The notes: generated by a model not told the origin, from the letters alone. A stretch of 64,000 bases of DNA from Betaproteobacteria bacterium (GCA_947453725.1 CANGHH010000008.1:62001-126000), one strand, 5' to 3'. Counted from the stretch's first letter, positions 15,545 to 24,832 are shown. Numbers and translations are program-made.

Positions 15545-16693
15545 TCAGTAGCCCGTTTCCTTGATCGTGCCGACCAGCTCGGTGGCCTTGCCCTTGTTGC
15601 GGTAGATGCCCATGGTGTGCGCCAGGTCGCCGTCCTTGTCGGCGGTGTAGCTGATCAGCAGGCCCTTGGCGTTCCTGGTCGCACGCAACTCGTCGCGCAG
15701 CTTGGTGCGGTCGCAGCCGACCTTTTCGATGGCGGCCTTCAGCAGGTACAGGCCGTCGCGGTAACCGACCGCGAAGTTGTCGGCCGGGATCTTGCTGCGG
15801 TCCAGCACGCGCTTGGCGAAGGCCTGCGCCGGGGCGTCGGTGCCGACCTGCGGGAACAGGCCGCCGATGGCCAGCGCGCCGTCGGCTTCCTCGGGCGTCA
15901 GGTTGGCCAGCGTGGTGGCGGCCACCGTGCTGGCGTTGCCGATGACCGGAATGGCCAGGCCCAGCGCCAGGCGCTGCTTCATCACCAGCGCGACGTCGCC
16001 CGGGCGGCCCCACAGCACGAGCACGTCGGCGCCCGAGGCCTTGATCTTGGTCAGCTGCGCGCTCATGTCCTTGTCGTTCAGGCCGTAGCTTTCCACGGTC
16101 ACGGGCTTCACCTTGAGGCGGTCGAAAGTCGCTTGCAGGCCCTTGGACGCACCCAGTCCGTAGTCGTCGGAGACGGTCAGGATGGCCGGCCTGGTCTTCT
16201 TCATCGTCTCGACGACGTAGGCGGGCACGGCTTCGGCCAGCTGGCCGTCGTGCACGTGCAGGCGGATCAGCCAGGGGTTGGCGCCCTTCATCAACTGCGC
16301 GTTGGTGCCGGCGATCAAGGTCGGCGTCGCGGCGGCCTTGATGCTGTCGCTCTGCGTGAAGATATGCGGGCTGATCATCGACGAGAACAGCGCCACCGGC
16401 TTGTCTTCCAGCAGGCGGTTCAGCGTGTTCAGCGCGGTGGTCGACGAGCCGGTGGCGTCCTCGATGGCCAGCTTGAACTTCTTGCCACCGACACCGCCGG
16501 CGGCGTTGATTTCCTCGACCGCGTCTTCGAGGCCCAGCTTGGCCTGCACGCCGAGCAGCGCGACGCCGGACGTCAGCGGCGTGGTCAGCGCGATGGGGAT
16601 GGGGCTGGGGCAGCTGGCGACGCCCTGGGCGTGCGCGGCGCTGGCCAGGCAGGCCATGGCGATGAGGGCGAGGCAAGGGGTCGGGTTCTTCAT
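15545..16693 (-). CDS. livK: Periplasmic substrate-binding protein of HAAT ABC importer, system 1
   Basis: A 382-residue exported protein. The signal peptide is MKNPTPCLALIAMACLASA followed by AHA and a cleavage site. The mature protein starts with PIPIALTTPLTSGVA, typical of the Peripla_BP_6 (LivK/AmiC-like) fold, with EEINAAGGVGGKKFKL near residue 70. It captures the cargo outside the inner membrane for LivH and LivMG. An alternative start four codons upstream (16705) is possible. It is divergent from the GntR regulator gene, with the promoters in the 245-base gap. The ligand cannot be read from the sequence. Confidence 0.9.
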   Translation of the reverse strand: MKNPTPCLALIAMACLASAAHAQGVASCPSPIPIALTTPLTSGVALLGVQAKLGLEDAVEEINAAGGVGGKKFKLAIEDATGSSTTALNTLNRLLEDKPVALFSSMISPHIFTQSDSIKAAATPTLIAGTNAQLMKGANPWLIRLHVHDGQLAEAVPAYVVETMKKTRPAILTVSDDYGLGASKGLQATFDRLKVKPVTVESYGLNDKDMSAQLTKIKASGADVLVLWGRPGDVALVMKQRLALGLAIPVIGNASTVAATTLANLTPEEADGALAIGGLFPQVGTDAPAQAFAKRVLDRSKIPADNFAVGYRDGLYLLKAAIEKVGCDRTKLRDELRATRNAKGLLISYTADKDGDLAHTMGIYRNKGKATELVGTIKETGY

Positions 16694-16850
16694 CTGGGGG
16701 CTCATCAGGAAGTGGTGGGCATGGAGGCGCCGGCAAGAGCGCCCGGGCAACGGATTCGCAAGATGCATGCCGCGCTCATGGAGTCCGCCAGGCCTGCATC
16801 GACCCTCGTGGAGCCCCAAAACGGGACGTCCGCACCAAATTGAATACGGT

Positions 16851-16875
16851 TTGGGATCCCAATTGAGATGCAATT
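16851..16875. promoter_or_regulatory. Palindromic candidate operator in the livK–gntR divergent region
   Basis: TTGGGATCCCAA (16851–16862) is a perfect 12-bp palindrome, and AATTG-N5-CAATT (16861–16875) is a second inverted repeat overlapping it. Both lie between the divergent importer operon and the GntR gene. Dyads of this size are typical sites for GntR-family dimers, so self-regulation and control of both operons is a reasonable inference. Confidence 0.45.
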
Positions 16876-16911
16876 CGGTGCACAATTTTGTCAGCACCAG
16901 CCGAAAAGGCA

Positions 16912-16928
16912 AGGCACGCCACTTGCAA
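16912..16928 (+). promoter_or_regulatory. Strong sigma-54-like promoter upstream of gntR operon
   Basis: AGGCACG-CCAC-TTGCAA differs from the consensus TGGCACG-N4-TTGCA only at the first base, and GG and GC are ten bases apart. The expected start of transcription falls at about 16938, one base before the ATG of the GntR gene, so the message would be almost leaderless or the true translation start lies elsewhere. Confidence 0.5.
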
Positions 16929-16938
16929 CGCTCCGTCC

Positions 16939-17679
16939 ATGCCCCATCCTGACGTCCTTGCCAGCCCGCCCGAAGCTGCCGCCGAGAAATCGCCGGTCGG
17001 CAAAGCGGTCTACGAAAGCATCAAGGCCGACATCTTCGATTTCCGCATGGCGCCCGGCCAGCGCTACTCGGAGCAGGAACTGGCCAAGCGCTTCGGGGTG
17101 TCGCGCACGCCGCTGCGCCTGGCGCTGCACGTGCTGGCCAGCGAGGGCTACCTCGACCACACCGGTGGTCACGCCGGCTGGCTGGTCAAGCCTTTCGACC
17201 TGGGCTACTACGAAGATCTCTACGACTTCCGCACCCAGATCGAACTGATCGCCGTGCGCCGGCTGTGCGCGATGGATCCGGCGCCCGACCTCAGCGCGCT
17301 GTGCGCGTTCTGGCGCGTACCGAAGAGGGCCCGCGTGCTGGACGGCGCCACCGTGGCGCGCGAGGACGAGAAGCTGCACAACACGCTGGTCGCGCTGTCC
17401 GGCAACCGCGAGATGCTGCGCACCCACAGCGACCTGACCGAGCGCATCCGCATCATCCGTCGGCTCGACTTCATCGAACCGGCGCGCATCAAGGCCGCCT
17501 TCGACGAGCACGACAAGATCCTGGCGGCGCTGCTGGCCCGAAAGGCCGGCGACGCCGAGATGCTGGTCAGCGCGCACATCGGCGCTTCGCGCGCCGAGAT
17601 CCGACACATCACGCTGCACCGCCTGTCGCTGGCGGCGCAGCAGGGCGCCCACGCCTCCACCACCACCCGCATGGCCTGA
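16939..17679 (+). CDS. GntR-family transcriptional regulator (FCD/FadR type)
   Basis: A 246-residue DNA-binding regulator. The N-terminal winged helix-turn-helix spans about residues 20–85 (YSEQELAKRFGVSRTPLRLA). The C-terminal FCD ligand domain is helical, with the metal/ligand residues in DEKLHNTLV, FDEHDKIL and SAHIGAS. FCD regulators sense small carboxylic acids or related metabolites. It sits between the two halves of the catabolic block, divergent from importer 1 and 10 bases upstream of the metallohydrolase gene, so it is the likely local switch for both. Palindromes at 16851–16875 are candidate operators. The pathway substrate or an intermediate is the expected inducer. Confidence 0.9.
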   Translation: MPHPDVLASPPEAAAEKSPVGKAVYESIKADIFDFRMAPGQRYSEQELAKRFGVSRTPLRLALHVLASEGYLDHTGGHAGWLVKPFDLGYYEDLYDFRTQIELIAVRRLCAMDPAPDLSALCAFWRVPKRARVLDGATVAREDEKLHNTLVALSGNREMLRTHSDLTERIRIIRRLDFIEPARIKAAFDEHDKILAALLARKAGDAEMLVSAHIGASRAEIRHITLHRLSLAAQQGAHASTTTRMA

Positions 17680-17689
17680 GGACTTCGCG

Positions 17690-18967
17690 ATGCTTCCCTT
17701 CGACACCCTCCTGGCCGGCGGCCACCTGATCGATCCGGCGCAAGGTCTCGACGGCCTGTACGACGTGGCCGTGCAGGGCGGCCGCATCGCCGCCGTGTTG
17801 CCCGCGGGCAGCGGCGTCACCGCCGCACAGACCATTGACGTCAGTGGGCAACTGATTATCCCCGGGATGATCGACACCCACGCCCACGTCTTCCAGCACG
17901 TCACCGGCCGCTTCGGCCTGGAGGCCGACCTGTGCGGCGTGCACTCGGGCGTGACCACGCTGATCGACCAGGGTGGGCCTTCGTGCATGACGCTGCCGGC
18001 CTTCCGCGAGTTCGTCGTCAAGCCCAAGCACACCCGCGTCTTCGCCTACCTGTCGTCCTACCTGGTCGGCGGCATGGAAGGCCACTACTACCCCTCGCTG
18101 TACAAGCCCGACTGCGTCGACGTGGCCGCCACCGTGAAGGCCGCGCTGGCCAACACCGACATCGTCAAGGGCTTCAAGGCGCATGCCGAACTGGGCGGCT
18201 TCGCGCGCTGGGGCATCGAGGTGATTCGCCTGTCGGCCGACATCGCGCGCCAGGCCGACCTGCCGCTGTACATCCACTTCGGTCAGCTCTGGCCGCTGCC
18301 GGTGGATGGCGCTGAAGGCGGCACGAACGGGGTCGATGCCGACACCATCCTGGCCGAGGTGGTGCCGCTGCTGAAAGCCGGCGACATCCTGGCCCACCCC
18401 TTCACCCGCCACCCGGGCGGCTTCGTCAATCGGGAAGGCGAGGTCCACGCCGTGGTCCGCGAAGCGCTGGCCCGCGGCCTGAAGGTGGACGTCGGCCACG
18501 GCTCGCACTTCAGCTACAAGATGGCGCGCATCGCGCTGGACGCCGGCATCGTGCCCGACACCCTGGGCGCCGACATGCACGGCTACAACACCGCGGTGCC
18601 GGCCCCGGCCGGCACGCCCGAAGTCCACAGCGACACCGACCACATGTTCTTCGGCCAGGTGCGCTTCAGCCTGGCGTCGGCGATGACGGCCATGCTGGCG
18701 CTGGGCCTGCCGCTGACCCAGGTGGTGCGCATGGTGACCTGCAACGTGGTGGACGTCTTCGGCCTGCCCAAGGACCTGGGCACGCTGGCCGTCGGCAACC
18801 CGGCCGACATCAGCGTGCTGCACGACGAGACCGGCCGCTTTGCGCTGCGCGACAACGAGGGCACGCAGCTGGTCGGCGAGCGCCTGCTGCGCCCGGCCTT
18901 CTGCCTGAAGGACGGCGTGCGTTTCGACGCCGATGCGTCCATCCTGCCGGTGGTGCAGGCCGCATGA
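17690..18967 (+). CDS. COG3964-type metal-dependent hydrolase (amidohydrolase superfamily)
   Basis: A 425-residue amidohydrolase-superfamily enzyme. Metal ligands visible are HAH in IDTHAHVFQH (about 64–66), a probable carboxylated Lys in DIVKGFKAHAE (about 160), His in YIHFGQ and AHPFTRH, and Asp in GADMHG (about 293). The order matches COG3964 proteins, often mislabelled dihydroorotase; the characterised member Atu3266 hydrolyses an acetyl ester. The usual reaction is cleavage of an ester, lactone or amide. It lies between the GntR regulator and the Mo-hydroxylase genes, and its stop overlaps the next start by four bases, so it probably acts on the hydroxylase product or precursor. Confidence 0.85.
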   Translation: MLPFDTLLAGGHLIDPAQGLDGLYDVAVQGGRIAAVLPAGSGVTAAQTIDVSGQLIIPGMIDTHAHVFQHVTGRFGLEADLCGVHSGVTTLIDQGGPSCMTLPAFREFVVKPKHTRVFAYLSSYLVGGMEGHYYPSLYKPDCVDVAATVKAALANTDIVKGFKAHAELGGFARWGIEVIRLSADIARQADLPLYIHFGQLWPLPVDGAEGGTNGVDADTILAEVVPLLKAGDILAHPFTRHPGGFVNREGEVHAVVREALARGLKVDVGHGSHFSYKMARIALDAGIVPDTLGADMHGYNTAVPAPAGTPEVHSDTDHMFFGQVRFSLASAMTAMLALGLPLTQVVRMVTCNVVDVFGLPKDLGTLAVGNPADISVLHDETGRFALRDNEGTQLVGERLLRPAFCLKDGVRFDADASILPVVQAA

Positions 18968-21351
18968 AGCCGAACGAGCCGCCCTCTCACGGCGTCGGTG
19001 CGCCGCTGCGCCGAAAGGAAGACGAGCGCTTCCTGCACGGCCGTGGCCAGTACGTGGCGGACCTCCGCCTGCCGGGCATGCTCGACGTCGCCTTTGTGCG
19101 ATCGCCGCTGGCGCACGGGCGGCTGGTCTCGATCACCAAGCCGGCTGGCCGTGAAGGCGAGGTCTACACGATGGACGACCTGGTCGGCGTGCGGCCGATC
19201 CGCGCCGTCTCGGGACTGGCCGGGTTCAAGCCATCGGACCAATGGCCGCTGGCCCGCGGCAAGGTGCGCCAGGTGGGCGAGACCATCGCGATGTGCGTGG
19301 CGACCAGCCGCGCCCGCGCCGAGGACCTGGCCGAGCAGGTGCAGGTCGAGATCGACAGCCTGCCGGCCGTGGTCGACATGCTGGCTGCGCGCAGCGCTGC
19401 GCCGCCCGCGCTGGTTCACGACGACTGGGGTGACAACGTCTTTCTGCACACCCACGTCAAGGGCGACCTGGCGGCGATCAAGGCCGGCGCGCCGATCCAG
19501 GTGCGGCGCCACATCCGCACCGCGCGCCAGAGCATGGCGCCGATGGAGGGCCGCGGCGTGGTCTGCCAGTGGGACAGCCGGCTCGAACAGCTGGTGATGC
19601 ACAGCGCCGCGCAGATGCCGCACATCAACCGCGCCGGGCTGTCGGAATGCCTGGGGCTGGACCAGGGCCAGATCCGCGTGATCGCGCCCGACGTCGGCGG
19701 CGGCTTCGGCTACAAGGGCATCCTGCTGCCCGAAGAGATCTGCCTGGCCTGGCTGGCGATGCAGCTGCAGTGCCCGGTGCGCTGGATCGAGGACCGCGGC
19801 GAGCAACTGACGGCCAACGCCAATTGCCGCGAGCACGACTACGACATCACGCTGTACGCCGAACGCGATGGCCGCCTGCTGGCTGTCGACTGCGACGCCA
19901 CGGTGGACTCGGGCGCCTATTCGTCCTACCCCTTTTCGGCCTGCCTGGAAGCAGCGCAGGTCGGCTCGATCCTGCCTGGCCCCTACAAGATGGCGGCCTA
20001 CGACTGCCGCACCTGGAGCGTGGCGACCAACAAGCCGCCCATCCTGCCCTACCGCGGCGTGGCGCGCACCGGGGTTTGCTTCGCCATCGAGTTGATGATG
20101 GACGCGGTGGCGCGGGCCGCCGGCCTCGAGCCGCAGGCCGTGCGCCTGGCCAACCTGGTGCAGCCGCAGGAGATGCCTTACGACAACATCACCGGCAAGC
20201 ACTTCGATTCCGGCGACTACCCGCAGGCCCTGAACCGCGCCATCGAGGCGCTCGACCTGCCGAAGTGGCGCGCGCGCCAGCAGGCGGGCGGCGAGCCCCA
20301 CATCCGCATCGGTGTGGGCCACTCGATCTATTGCGAGCAGGCCGCGCATGGCACCTCGGTCTACCACGGCTGGGGGATTCCGATGGTGCCGGGGTTTGAG
20401 GGCTGCCACGCCCGGCTGACGCCCGACGGCGTGCTCGAACTGCGCATTGGCGCGCATTCGCACGGCCAGGGCATGGAGACCACGCTGGCCCAGGTCGCGA
20501 ACACCGTGCTCGGCATCACCGAGCAGCGTGTGCGCCTGGTGCACGGCGATACCGCGCTGTCGCCTTACTCCACCGGCACCTGGGGCTCGCGCTGTGCGGT
20601 GATGTCGGGCGGCGCGGTGGCCGCCGCCTGCAAGGCGCTGCTCGAGCGCGTGCAGGCCATCGCCGCGGCCTTGCTGGACGCGCCAGCGGCCACGCTGTGC
20701 GCCGCCGACGGGGCCGTCACCGACCCGGCCAGCGGCCGCAGCGTGACACTGACCGAAGTCGCCCACGCCTGGTACCGCCAGCCGCAGCGCATGCCGGCCG
20801 ACGTCAACCCGGCCGGGCTGGAAGTCACCGCCGGCTACAAGGCGCAGCGTGACACCGGCACCTTCAGCTACGCCGCCCACGCCTGCGCGCTGGCGGTCGA
20901 CACCGAACTGGGCACCGTCGAAATCCTCGACTACGTGATCTGCGAAGACGGCGGCGTGCTGCTCAACCCGCTGATTGCCGACGGCCAGGTGCTGGGCGGT
21001 CTGGCGCAGGGTATCGGCACCGCGCTCTTCGAGGAGATGCCCTACGACGCCGACGGCCAGCCGCTGGCGCCGACGCTGGCCGACTACCTGCTGCCGGGCG
21101 CCACCGAAGTGCCGATGGCCCGTCTCGACCACATGGAAACGCCGTCGCCTTACACCGAGTTCGGCCAGAAGGGCATCGGCGAAGGCGGGGCCATCGCGCC
21201 GCCGGCGGCCATCGTCAACGCGATCAACGACGCCCTGGCCGCGCTGGGCGTCGAGATCACCGAATGCCCGGCCTCGCCGCGGCGCATCCTGCAGGCCCTG
21301 CAGCGCGCCCGCGACACCGGCGCTGCCGCGAAGCAGGCGGTGCCGGCATGA
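18964..21351 (+). CDS. Molybdenum hydroxylase large subunit (CoxL/XdhB-like)
   Basis: A 795-residue molybdopterin-binding subunit of the xanthine oxidase family. It has the N-terminal a/b-hammerhead domain (GAPLRRKEDERFLHGRGQY), the Mo-cofactor motif DVGGGFGYKG near residue 243, the active-site loop PYRGVARTG near 360 and the catalytic Glu in GQKGIGEGGA near 745. The active loop is not the Cys-containing form of true CO dehydrogenase, so a hydroxylase of a carbon next to a heteroatom or carbonyl is expected. The next two genes code for the FAD and [2Fe-2S] subunits and overlap by ATGA, making an L–M–S operon. No maturation gene (CoxD, XdhC) is nearby. Substrate unknown. Confidence 0.9.
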   Translation: MKPNEPPSHGVGAPLRRKEDERFLHGRGQYVADLRLPGMLDVAFVRSPLAHGRLVSITKPAGREGEVYTMDDLVGVRPIRAVSGLAGFKPSDQWPLARGKVRQVGETIAMCVATSRARAEDLAEQVQVEIDSLPAVVDMLAARSAAPPALVHDDWGDNVFLHTHVKGDLAAIKAGAPIQVRRHIRTARQSMAPMEGRGVVCQWDSRLEQLVMHSAAQMPHINRAGLSECLGLDQGQIRVIAPDVGGGFGYKGILLPEEICLAWLAMQLQCPVRWIEDRGEQLTANANCREHDYDITLYAERDGRLLAVDCDATVDSGAYSSYPFSACLEAAQVGSILPGPYKMAAYDCRTWSVATNKPPILPYRGVARTGVCFAIELMMDAVARAAGLEPQAVRLANLVQPQEMPYDNITGKHFDSGDYPQALNRAIEALDLPKWRARQQAGGEPHIRIGVGHSIYCEQAAHGTSVYHGWGIPMVPGFEGCHARLTPDGVLELRIGAHSHGQGMETTLAQVANTVLGITEQRVRLVHGDTALSPYSTGTWGSRCAVMSGGAVAAACKALLERVQAIAAALLDAPAATLCAADGAVTDPASGRSVTLTEVAHAWYRQPQRMPADVNPAGLEVTAGYKAQRDTGTFSYAAHACALAVDTELGTVEILDYVICEDGGVLLNPLIADGQVLGGLAQGIGTALFEEMPYDADGQPLAPTLADYLLPGATEVPMARLDHMETPSPYTEFGQKGIGEGGAIAPPAAIVNAINDALAALGVEITECPASPRRILQALQRARDTGAAAKQAVPA

Positions 21352-22190
21352 AGGCCGCCGCTTTCGGCTACGACGCCTGCGACAGCACCGCGCAGGCCCT
21401 GGCGCTGCTGCAGCCGCGGGCCGGCGATGCCGACGACGCGCTGGTCCTGCCGTGCAGCGGCACGCAGTCGCTGGGGCCGATGCTGAACCTGCGCCTGTCG
21501 CGTCCGGCGCGGCTGGTCGACCTGGGCCGCATCCCGGCGCTGATCGCCGTCATGCGGCTGGAGGGCTGGCTGCGCATCGGTGCGGCCGTGACCCATGCCC
21601 GCATCGAGGACGGCGACGCCGCCGGCGTGCCCGACGTGACGCGCGGCCTGCTGCCGCAGGTGGCCGCCCACATCGCCTACCGCGCGGTGCGCAACCGCGG
21701 CACCGTCGGCGGCAGCCTGGCCCACGGCGACCCGGCCGGCGACTGGGTCAGCGTGATGACGCTGCTCGATGCCCGGCTGCTGCTGATCGGCCCGGCCGGC
21801 GAACGCCGCGTCGCCGCCAGCGCCTTCTACGCCGGGCCTTACACCACCGCGCTGCAGCCCGGCGAACTGCTGGCCGCTGTGGAGGTGCCGGTGTTCTCCG
21901 ACCGCGCCCGCTGGGCCTACCGCAAGCTGTGCCGCAAGCCGGGTGAACTGGCCGACGCCATCGCCGGCCTGTGGTTCGACCCGGCCCTGGGCGTGTCCCG
22001 CGCCGTGCTGGGCGCGCCCGATGGCATGCCGCACGCGGTGTCCGGCGAAGCCGCCGTTCAAGCGCTGCGCGACCCGGCCGCCGTCGGCCGCCAGCTCGAC
22101 GCCCTGCACATCACCGACCCCGTCCAGCGCCAGTGGCACCAGGCCATGCTGCGCCGGGCCTGGCTGGACATCGACGCCGCGCGACCATGA
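21348..22190 (+). CDS. Molybdenum hydroxylase FAD-binding subunit (CoxM-like)
   Basis: A 280-residue FAD-binding medium subunit. The two flavin contacts of the family are present: PCSGTQSLGPMLNLRL near residue 30 and RAVRNRGTVGGSLAHG near 112. It moves electrons from the iron-sulfur subunit to an acceptor. ATG at 21348 overlaps the stop of the large subunit (ATGA), and its own stop overlaps the start of the small subunit, so the three are produced together. Length is near the family norm of about 280. Confidence 0.9.
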   Translation: MKAAAFGYDACDSTAQALALLQPRAGDADDALVLPCSGTQSLGPMLNLRLSRPARLVDLGRIPALIAVMRLEGWLRIGAAVTHARIEDGDAAGVPDVTRGLLPQVAAHIAYRAVRNRGTVGGSLAHGDPAGDWVSVMTLLDARLLLIGPAGERRVAASAFYAGPYTTALQPGELLAAVEVPVFSDRARWAYRKLCRKPGELADAIAGLWFDPALGVSRAVLGAPDGMPHAVSGEAAVQALRDPAAVGRQLDALHITDPVQRQWHQAMLRRAWLDIDAARP

Positions 22191-22666
22191 GCCCCATCAC
22201 CCTGCACATCAACGGCCGCACGCGCTGCGCCGAGGCCGAAGGCCGCACGTCGCTGGCCGACCACCTGCGCGAACAGCTGGGCCTGACCGGCACCCATACC
22301 GGCTGCGAGCACGGTGTCTGCGGTGCCTGCACGGTGCAGCTCGACGGCGCGCCGGTGCGTTCTTGCATCACGCTGGCCGCGGCCTGCGAGGGCCGCAGCG
22401 TGCGCACCGTGGAAGGCTTTGCCGGGGACGCCGTGATGGCCCGGCTGCGCGAGGCCTTCAGCGCCGAGCACGCCCTGCAATGCGGCTACTGCACGCCTGG
22501 CATGCTGGTCACCGCGCACGACATCGTCACCCGCCTGCCGCAGGCCGACGAGGCGCGCATCCGGCTCGAACTGGCCGGCAACCTCTGCCGCTGCACCGGT
22601 TACCGCGGCATCGTGCGCGCCATCCAGCGCGTGCTGGCCGAACGACCGGTCCTCCTGTCCCCCTGA
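22187..22666 (+). CDS. Molybdenum hydroxylase [2Fe-2S] subunit (CoxS-like)
   Basis: A 159-residue iron-sulfur subunit. The first, plant-type cluster is bound by GCEHGVCGACTVQLDG and the Cys in RSCITLA. The second cluster is bound by CGYCTPGM and NLCRCTGY. All eight Cys are present. It relays electrons between the Mo site and FAD. ATGA overlap with the FAD subunit shows coupling. Its stop is followed after 59 bases by the importer 2 binding-protein gene. Confidence 0.93.
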   Translation: MSPITLHINGRTRCAEAEGRTSLADHLREQLGLTGTHTGCEHGVCGACTVQLDGAPVRSCITLAAACEGRSVRTVEGFAGDAVMARLREAFSAEHALQCGYCTPGMLVTAHDIVTRLPQADEARIRLELAGNLCRCTGYRGIVRAIQRVLAERPVLLSP

Positions 22667-22725
22667 TGCGGCCCCGTCCGCACCAGTCCCGTTTCCACCT
22701 CACTCCAACACCGCAAGGACCTTCC

Positions 22726-23949
22726 ATGTTGCGCAGAACCTCGATCTTCAACCTCGGCAGGCTGGCGGCACAGGCCACGGTCACGGCCGCCCTGTGGGCT
22801 GTCAGCAGTGGCGCCTGGGCCCAGGACGTCATCCGCATCGGCGCGCCGCTGGCGCTGACCGGTGGCCTGGCCGACGAAGGCAAGAAACAGCAGGTCGCCT
22901 ACGACATGTGGCTCAAGCGCGTCAACGCGGCCGGCGGCATCCAGGTCGGTGCGAAGAAGATGAAGGTCGAACTGGTGACCTACGACTACCAGTCCGACGA
23001 GAAGCGCGCCCAGCAGATCGCCGAACGACTGATCACCCAGGACAAGGTCGACTTCCTGACCGCGCCCTTCGGCTCGGGCCACACCAAGGTGGTGGCCGGC
23101 GTGGCCGAGCGCTACGGCGTGCCGGTGATGGCCTCGGTGGCGTCCAGCGAAACGGTCTTCAACCAGGGCTACAAGTACCTCTTCGGCACGCTGGCGCCCA
23201 ACGGCGGCATCGTGCAGAACATGGCCGTGATCTTCACGCGGCTGATCCCTGGCGTGAAGAAGATCGCCATCCTCGGTCGCGAAGATGTCTTCCCGCGCGC
23301 CATGGCCACCGAGATGAAGAAGGCCGCCGAGGCCAACGGCATCGAAGTCGCCTACAGCGAGTTCTACCCCGTGGGCACGCTGGACCACGCCGCCGCGCTG
23401 TCGAAGATGAAGGCCACCGGCGCGCAGTGGGTCTTCATCACCGGCTACACCCAGGACCTGATCCTGGCGCGCAAGCAGATGGGTGACCTGAAGTTCTCGG
23501 CGCCCATCGTGACCATGGTCACCGGCCCGTCCTACCGCGAATTCGTCGACGGCCTGGGCAAGCTGGCCGACGGCGTGACCAGCGCCTCCTGGTGGCACCA
23601 CTCGCTGACCTACAAGTCCGACGACATCTTCGGTTCGACCGAGGCCTTCTACAAGGAATTCGTGGCCCGGGAAAAGAAGGATCCCGACTACGTCAACGCA
23701 TCCGCCGCCGCCGCGCTGGTGGTGTTGCAGAAGGCCATCGAGAAGGCCGGCACGCTGGACAAGGCCAAGGTGCGTGACGCCCTGGCCGCGACCGACATCC
23801 TGACCTTCTACGGCCCGGTGAAGTTCACCGCCAACGGCATGAACCAGGGCCGCGATCTGCCGATCATCCAGGTCCAGGGCACGAAGATCGTGCCGCTGTA
23901 CCCGACGCCGATCAAGGCCGGTTCGCTGCGCCCCGTGGCGCCATTCTGA
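22726..23949 (+). CDS. Periplasmic substrate-binding protein of HAAT ABC importer, system 2
   Basis: A 407-residue exported protein with a Sec signal peptide (hydrophobic AAQATVTAALWAVSSGAWA, cleaved before QDVIRIG). The mature part starts with RIGAPLALTGGLADEGKKQQ, typical of Peripla_BP_6 ligand-binding proteins. AAGGIQVGAKKMKVELVTYD and the later TGPSYREFVDGLG are family-like. It is clearly different from the system 1 binding protein, so the two importers probably take up different compounds or different forms of one. A CAAGGAC ribosome site precedes the ATG. The permease and ATPase genes follow directly. Confidence 0.9.
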   Translation: MLRRTSIFNLGRLAAQATVTAALWAVSSGAWAQDVIRIGAPLALTGGLADEGKKQQVAYDMWLKRVNAAGGIQVGAKKMKVELVTYDYQSDEKRAQQIAERLITQDKVDFLTAPFGSGHTKVVAGVAERYGVPVMASVASSETVFNQGYKYLFGTLAPNGGIVQNMAVIFTRLIPGVKKIAILGREDVFPRAMATEMKKAAEANGIEVAYSEFYPVGTLDHAAALSKMKATGAQWVFITGYTQDLILARKQMGDLKFSAPIVTMVTGPSYREFVDGLGKLADGVTSASWWHHSLTYKSDDIFGSTEAFYKEFVAREKKDPDYVNASAAAALVVLQKAIEKAGTLDKAKVRDALAATDILTFYGPVKFTANGMNQGRDLPIIQVQGTKIVPLYPTPIKAGSLRPVAPF

Positions 23950-23956
23950 GCTTGCC

Positions 23957-24832
23957 GTGATCGGTCTGCAGATCCTCGTCAACGGCCTCACGCTGGGCGC
24001 ACTGTATGCGTGCCTGGCGGTCGGCTTCTCGCTGGTGTGGGGCGTGTTGAACGTGATCAACATGCTGCATGGCTCGCTCATCATCCTGGGCGGCTACCTC
24101 ACCTGGTACGCCTGGCTGCACTGGCAGGTGCACCCGCTGGCGGCGCTGCTGCCGGTGGCGCTGCTGCTCTTTGCGCTGGGCTGGGGCATCCAGATGACGA
24201 TGATCAACCGGCTGGTGCGCCAGCCGGTGCTGACCACGCTGACCGTCACCTTCGGCCTCGACCTGATTCTGTACAACGCGATGAACGTGCTGTTCGACGC
24301 CACGCCACGCCGCATCACGCTCGATCTGGGGACGCTGGACCTGGGCGTCCTGGGCCTGGGTGAAGTCGTGCTGGCCTGGGACCGCATCGTGGCTTTCGCG
24401 CTGGCCTTGGCCCTGACGCTGTTGCTCTATGGTGTGATGAATGCATCGCGCACCGGCCGCGCCATCGTGGCCGTGCGCATGGACCGTGACGCGGCCGAAC
24501 TGATGGGCATCCGCATCAACCGCGTTTACGCGATGACCTTCGCCATCGGCGCCGGCCTGGCCGGCGCTTGCGGCGCATTGATGGCGATGGTCTTCCCCAT
24601 CACCACCAACCTGTCGGGCCTGCTGCTGGGCAAGGCCTTCGTGGTCTGCGTGATCGGCGGCCTGGGCACGGTGCCCGGTGCGCTGGTCGGCGGGCTGGTG
24701 CTGGGCCTGATCGAGTCGCTGTCGGGCCACCTCTTCGGGCCGCAGAACGCGGTCCTCATCGGCTATGGCCTGATGCTGGTGCTGCTGATGACGCGGCCGA
24801 CGGGCCTGCTGGGCCGCAAGGGTTACGAATGA
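23957..24832 (+). CDS. livH: HAAT-family ABC transporter permease (LivH type), system 2
   Basis: A 291-residue inner-membrane permease with about eight hydrophobic segments. It has the family N-terminus GLTLGALYACLAVGFSL-like sequence, VINMLHGSLIILGGYL and the coupling loop VRMDRDAAELMGI near residue 175. The likely start is a GTG at 23957, seven bases after the binding-protein stop; no nearer ATG is in frame at the N-terminus. ATGA overlap joins it to livM. Confidence 0.9.
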   Translation: MIGLQILVNGLTLGALYACLAVGFSLVWGVLNVINMLHGSLIILGGYLTWYAWLHWQVHPLAALLPVALLLFALGWGIQMTMINRLVRQPVLTTLTVTFGLDLILYNAMNVLFDATPRRITLDLGTLDLGVLGLGEVVLAWDRIVAFALALALTLLLYGVMNASRTGRAIVAVRMDRDAAELMGIRINRVYAMTFAIGAGLAGACGALMAMVFPITTNLSGLLLGKAFVVCVIGGLGTVPGALVGGLVLGLIESLSGHLFGPQNAVLIGYGLMLVLLMTRPTGLLGRKGYE

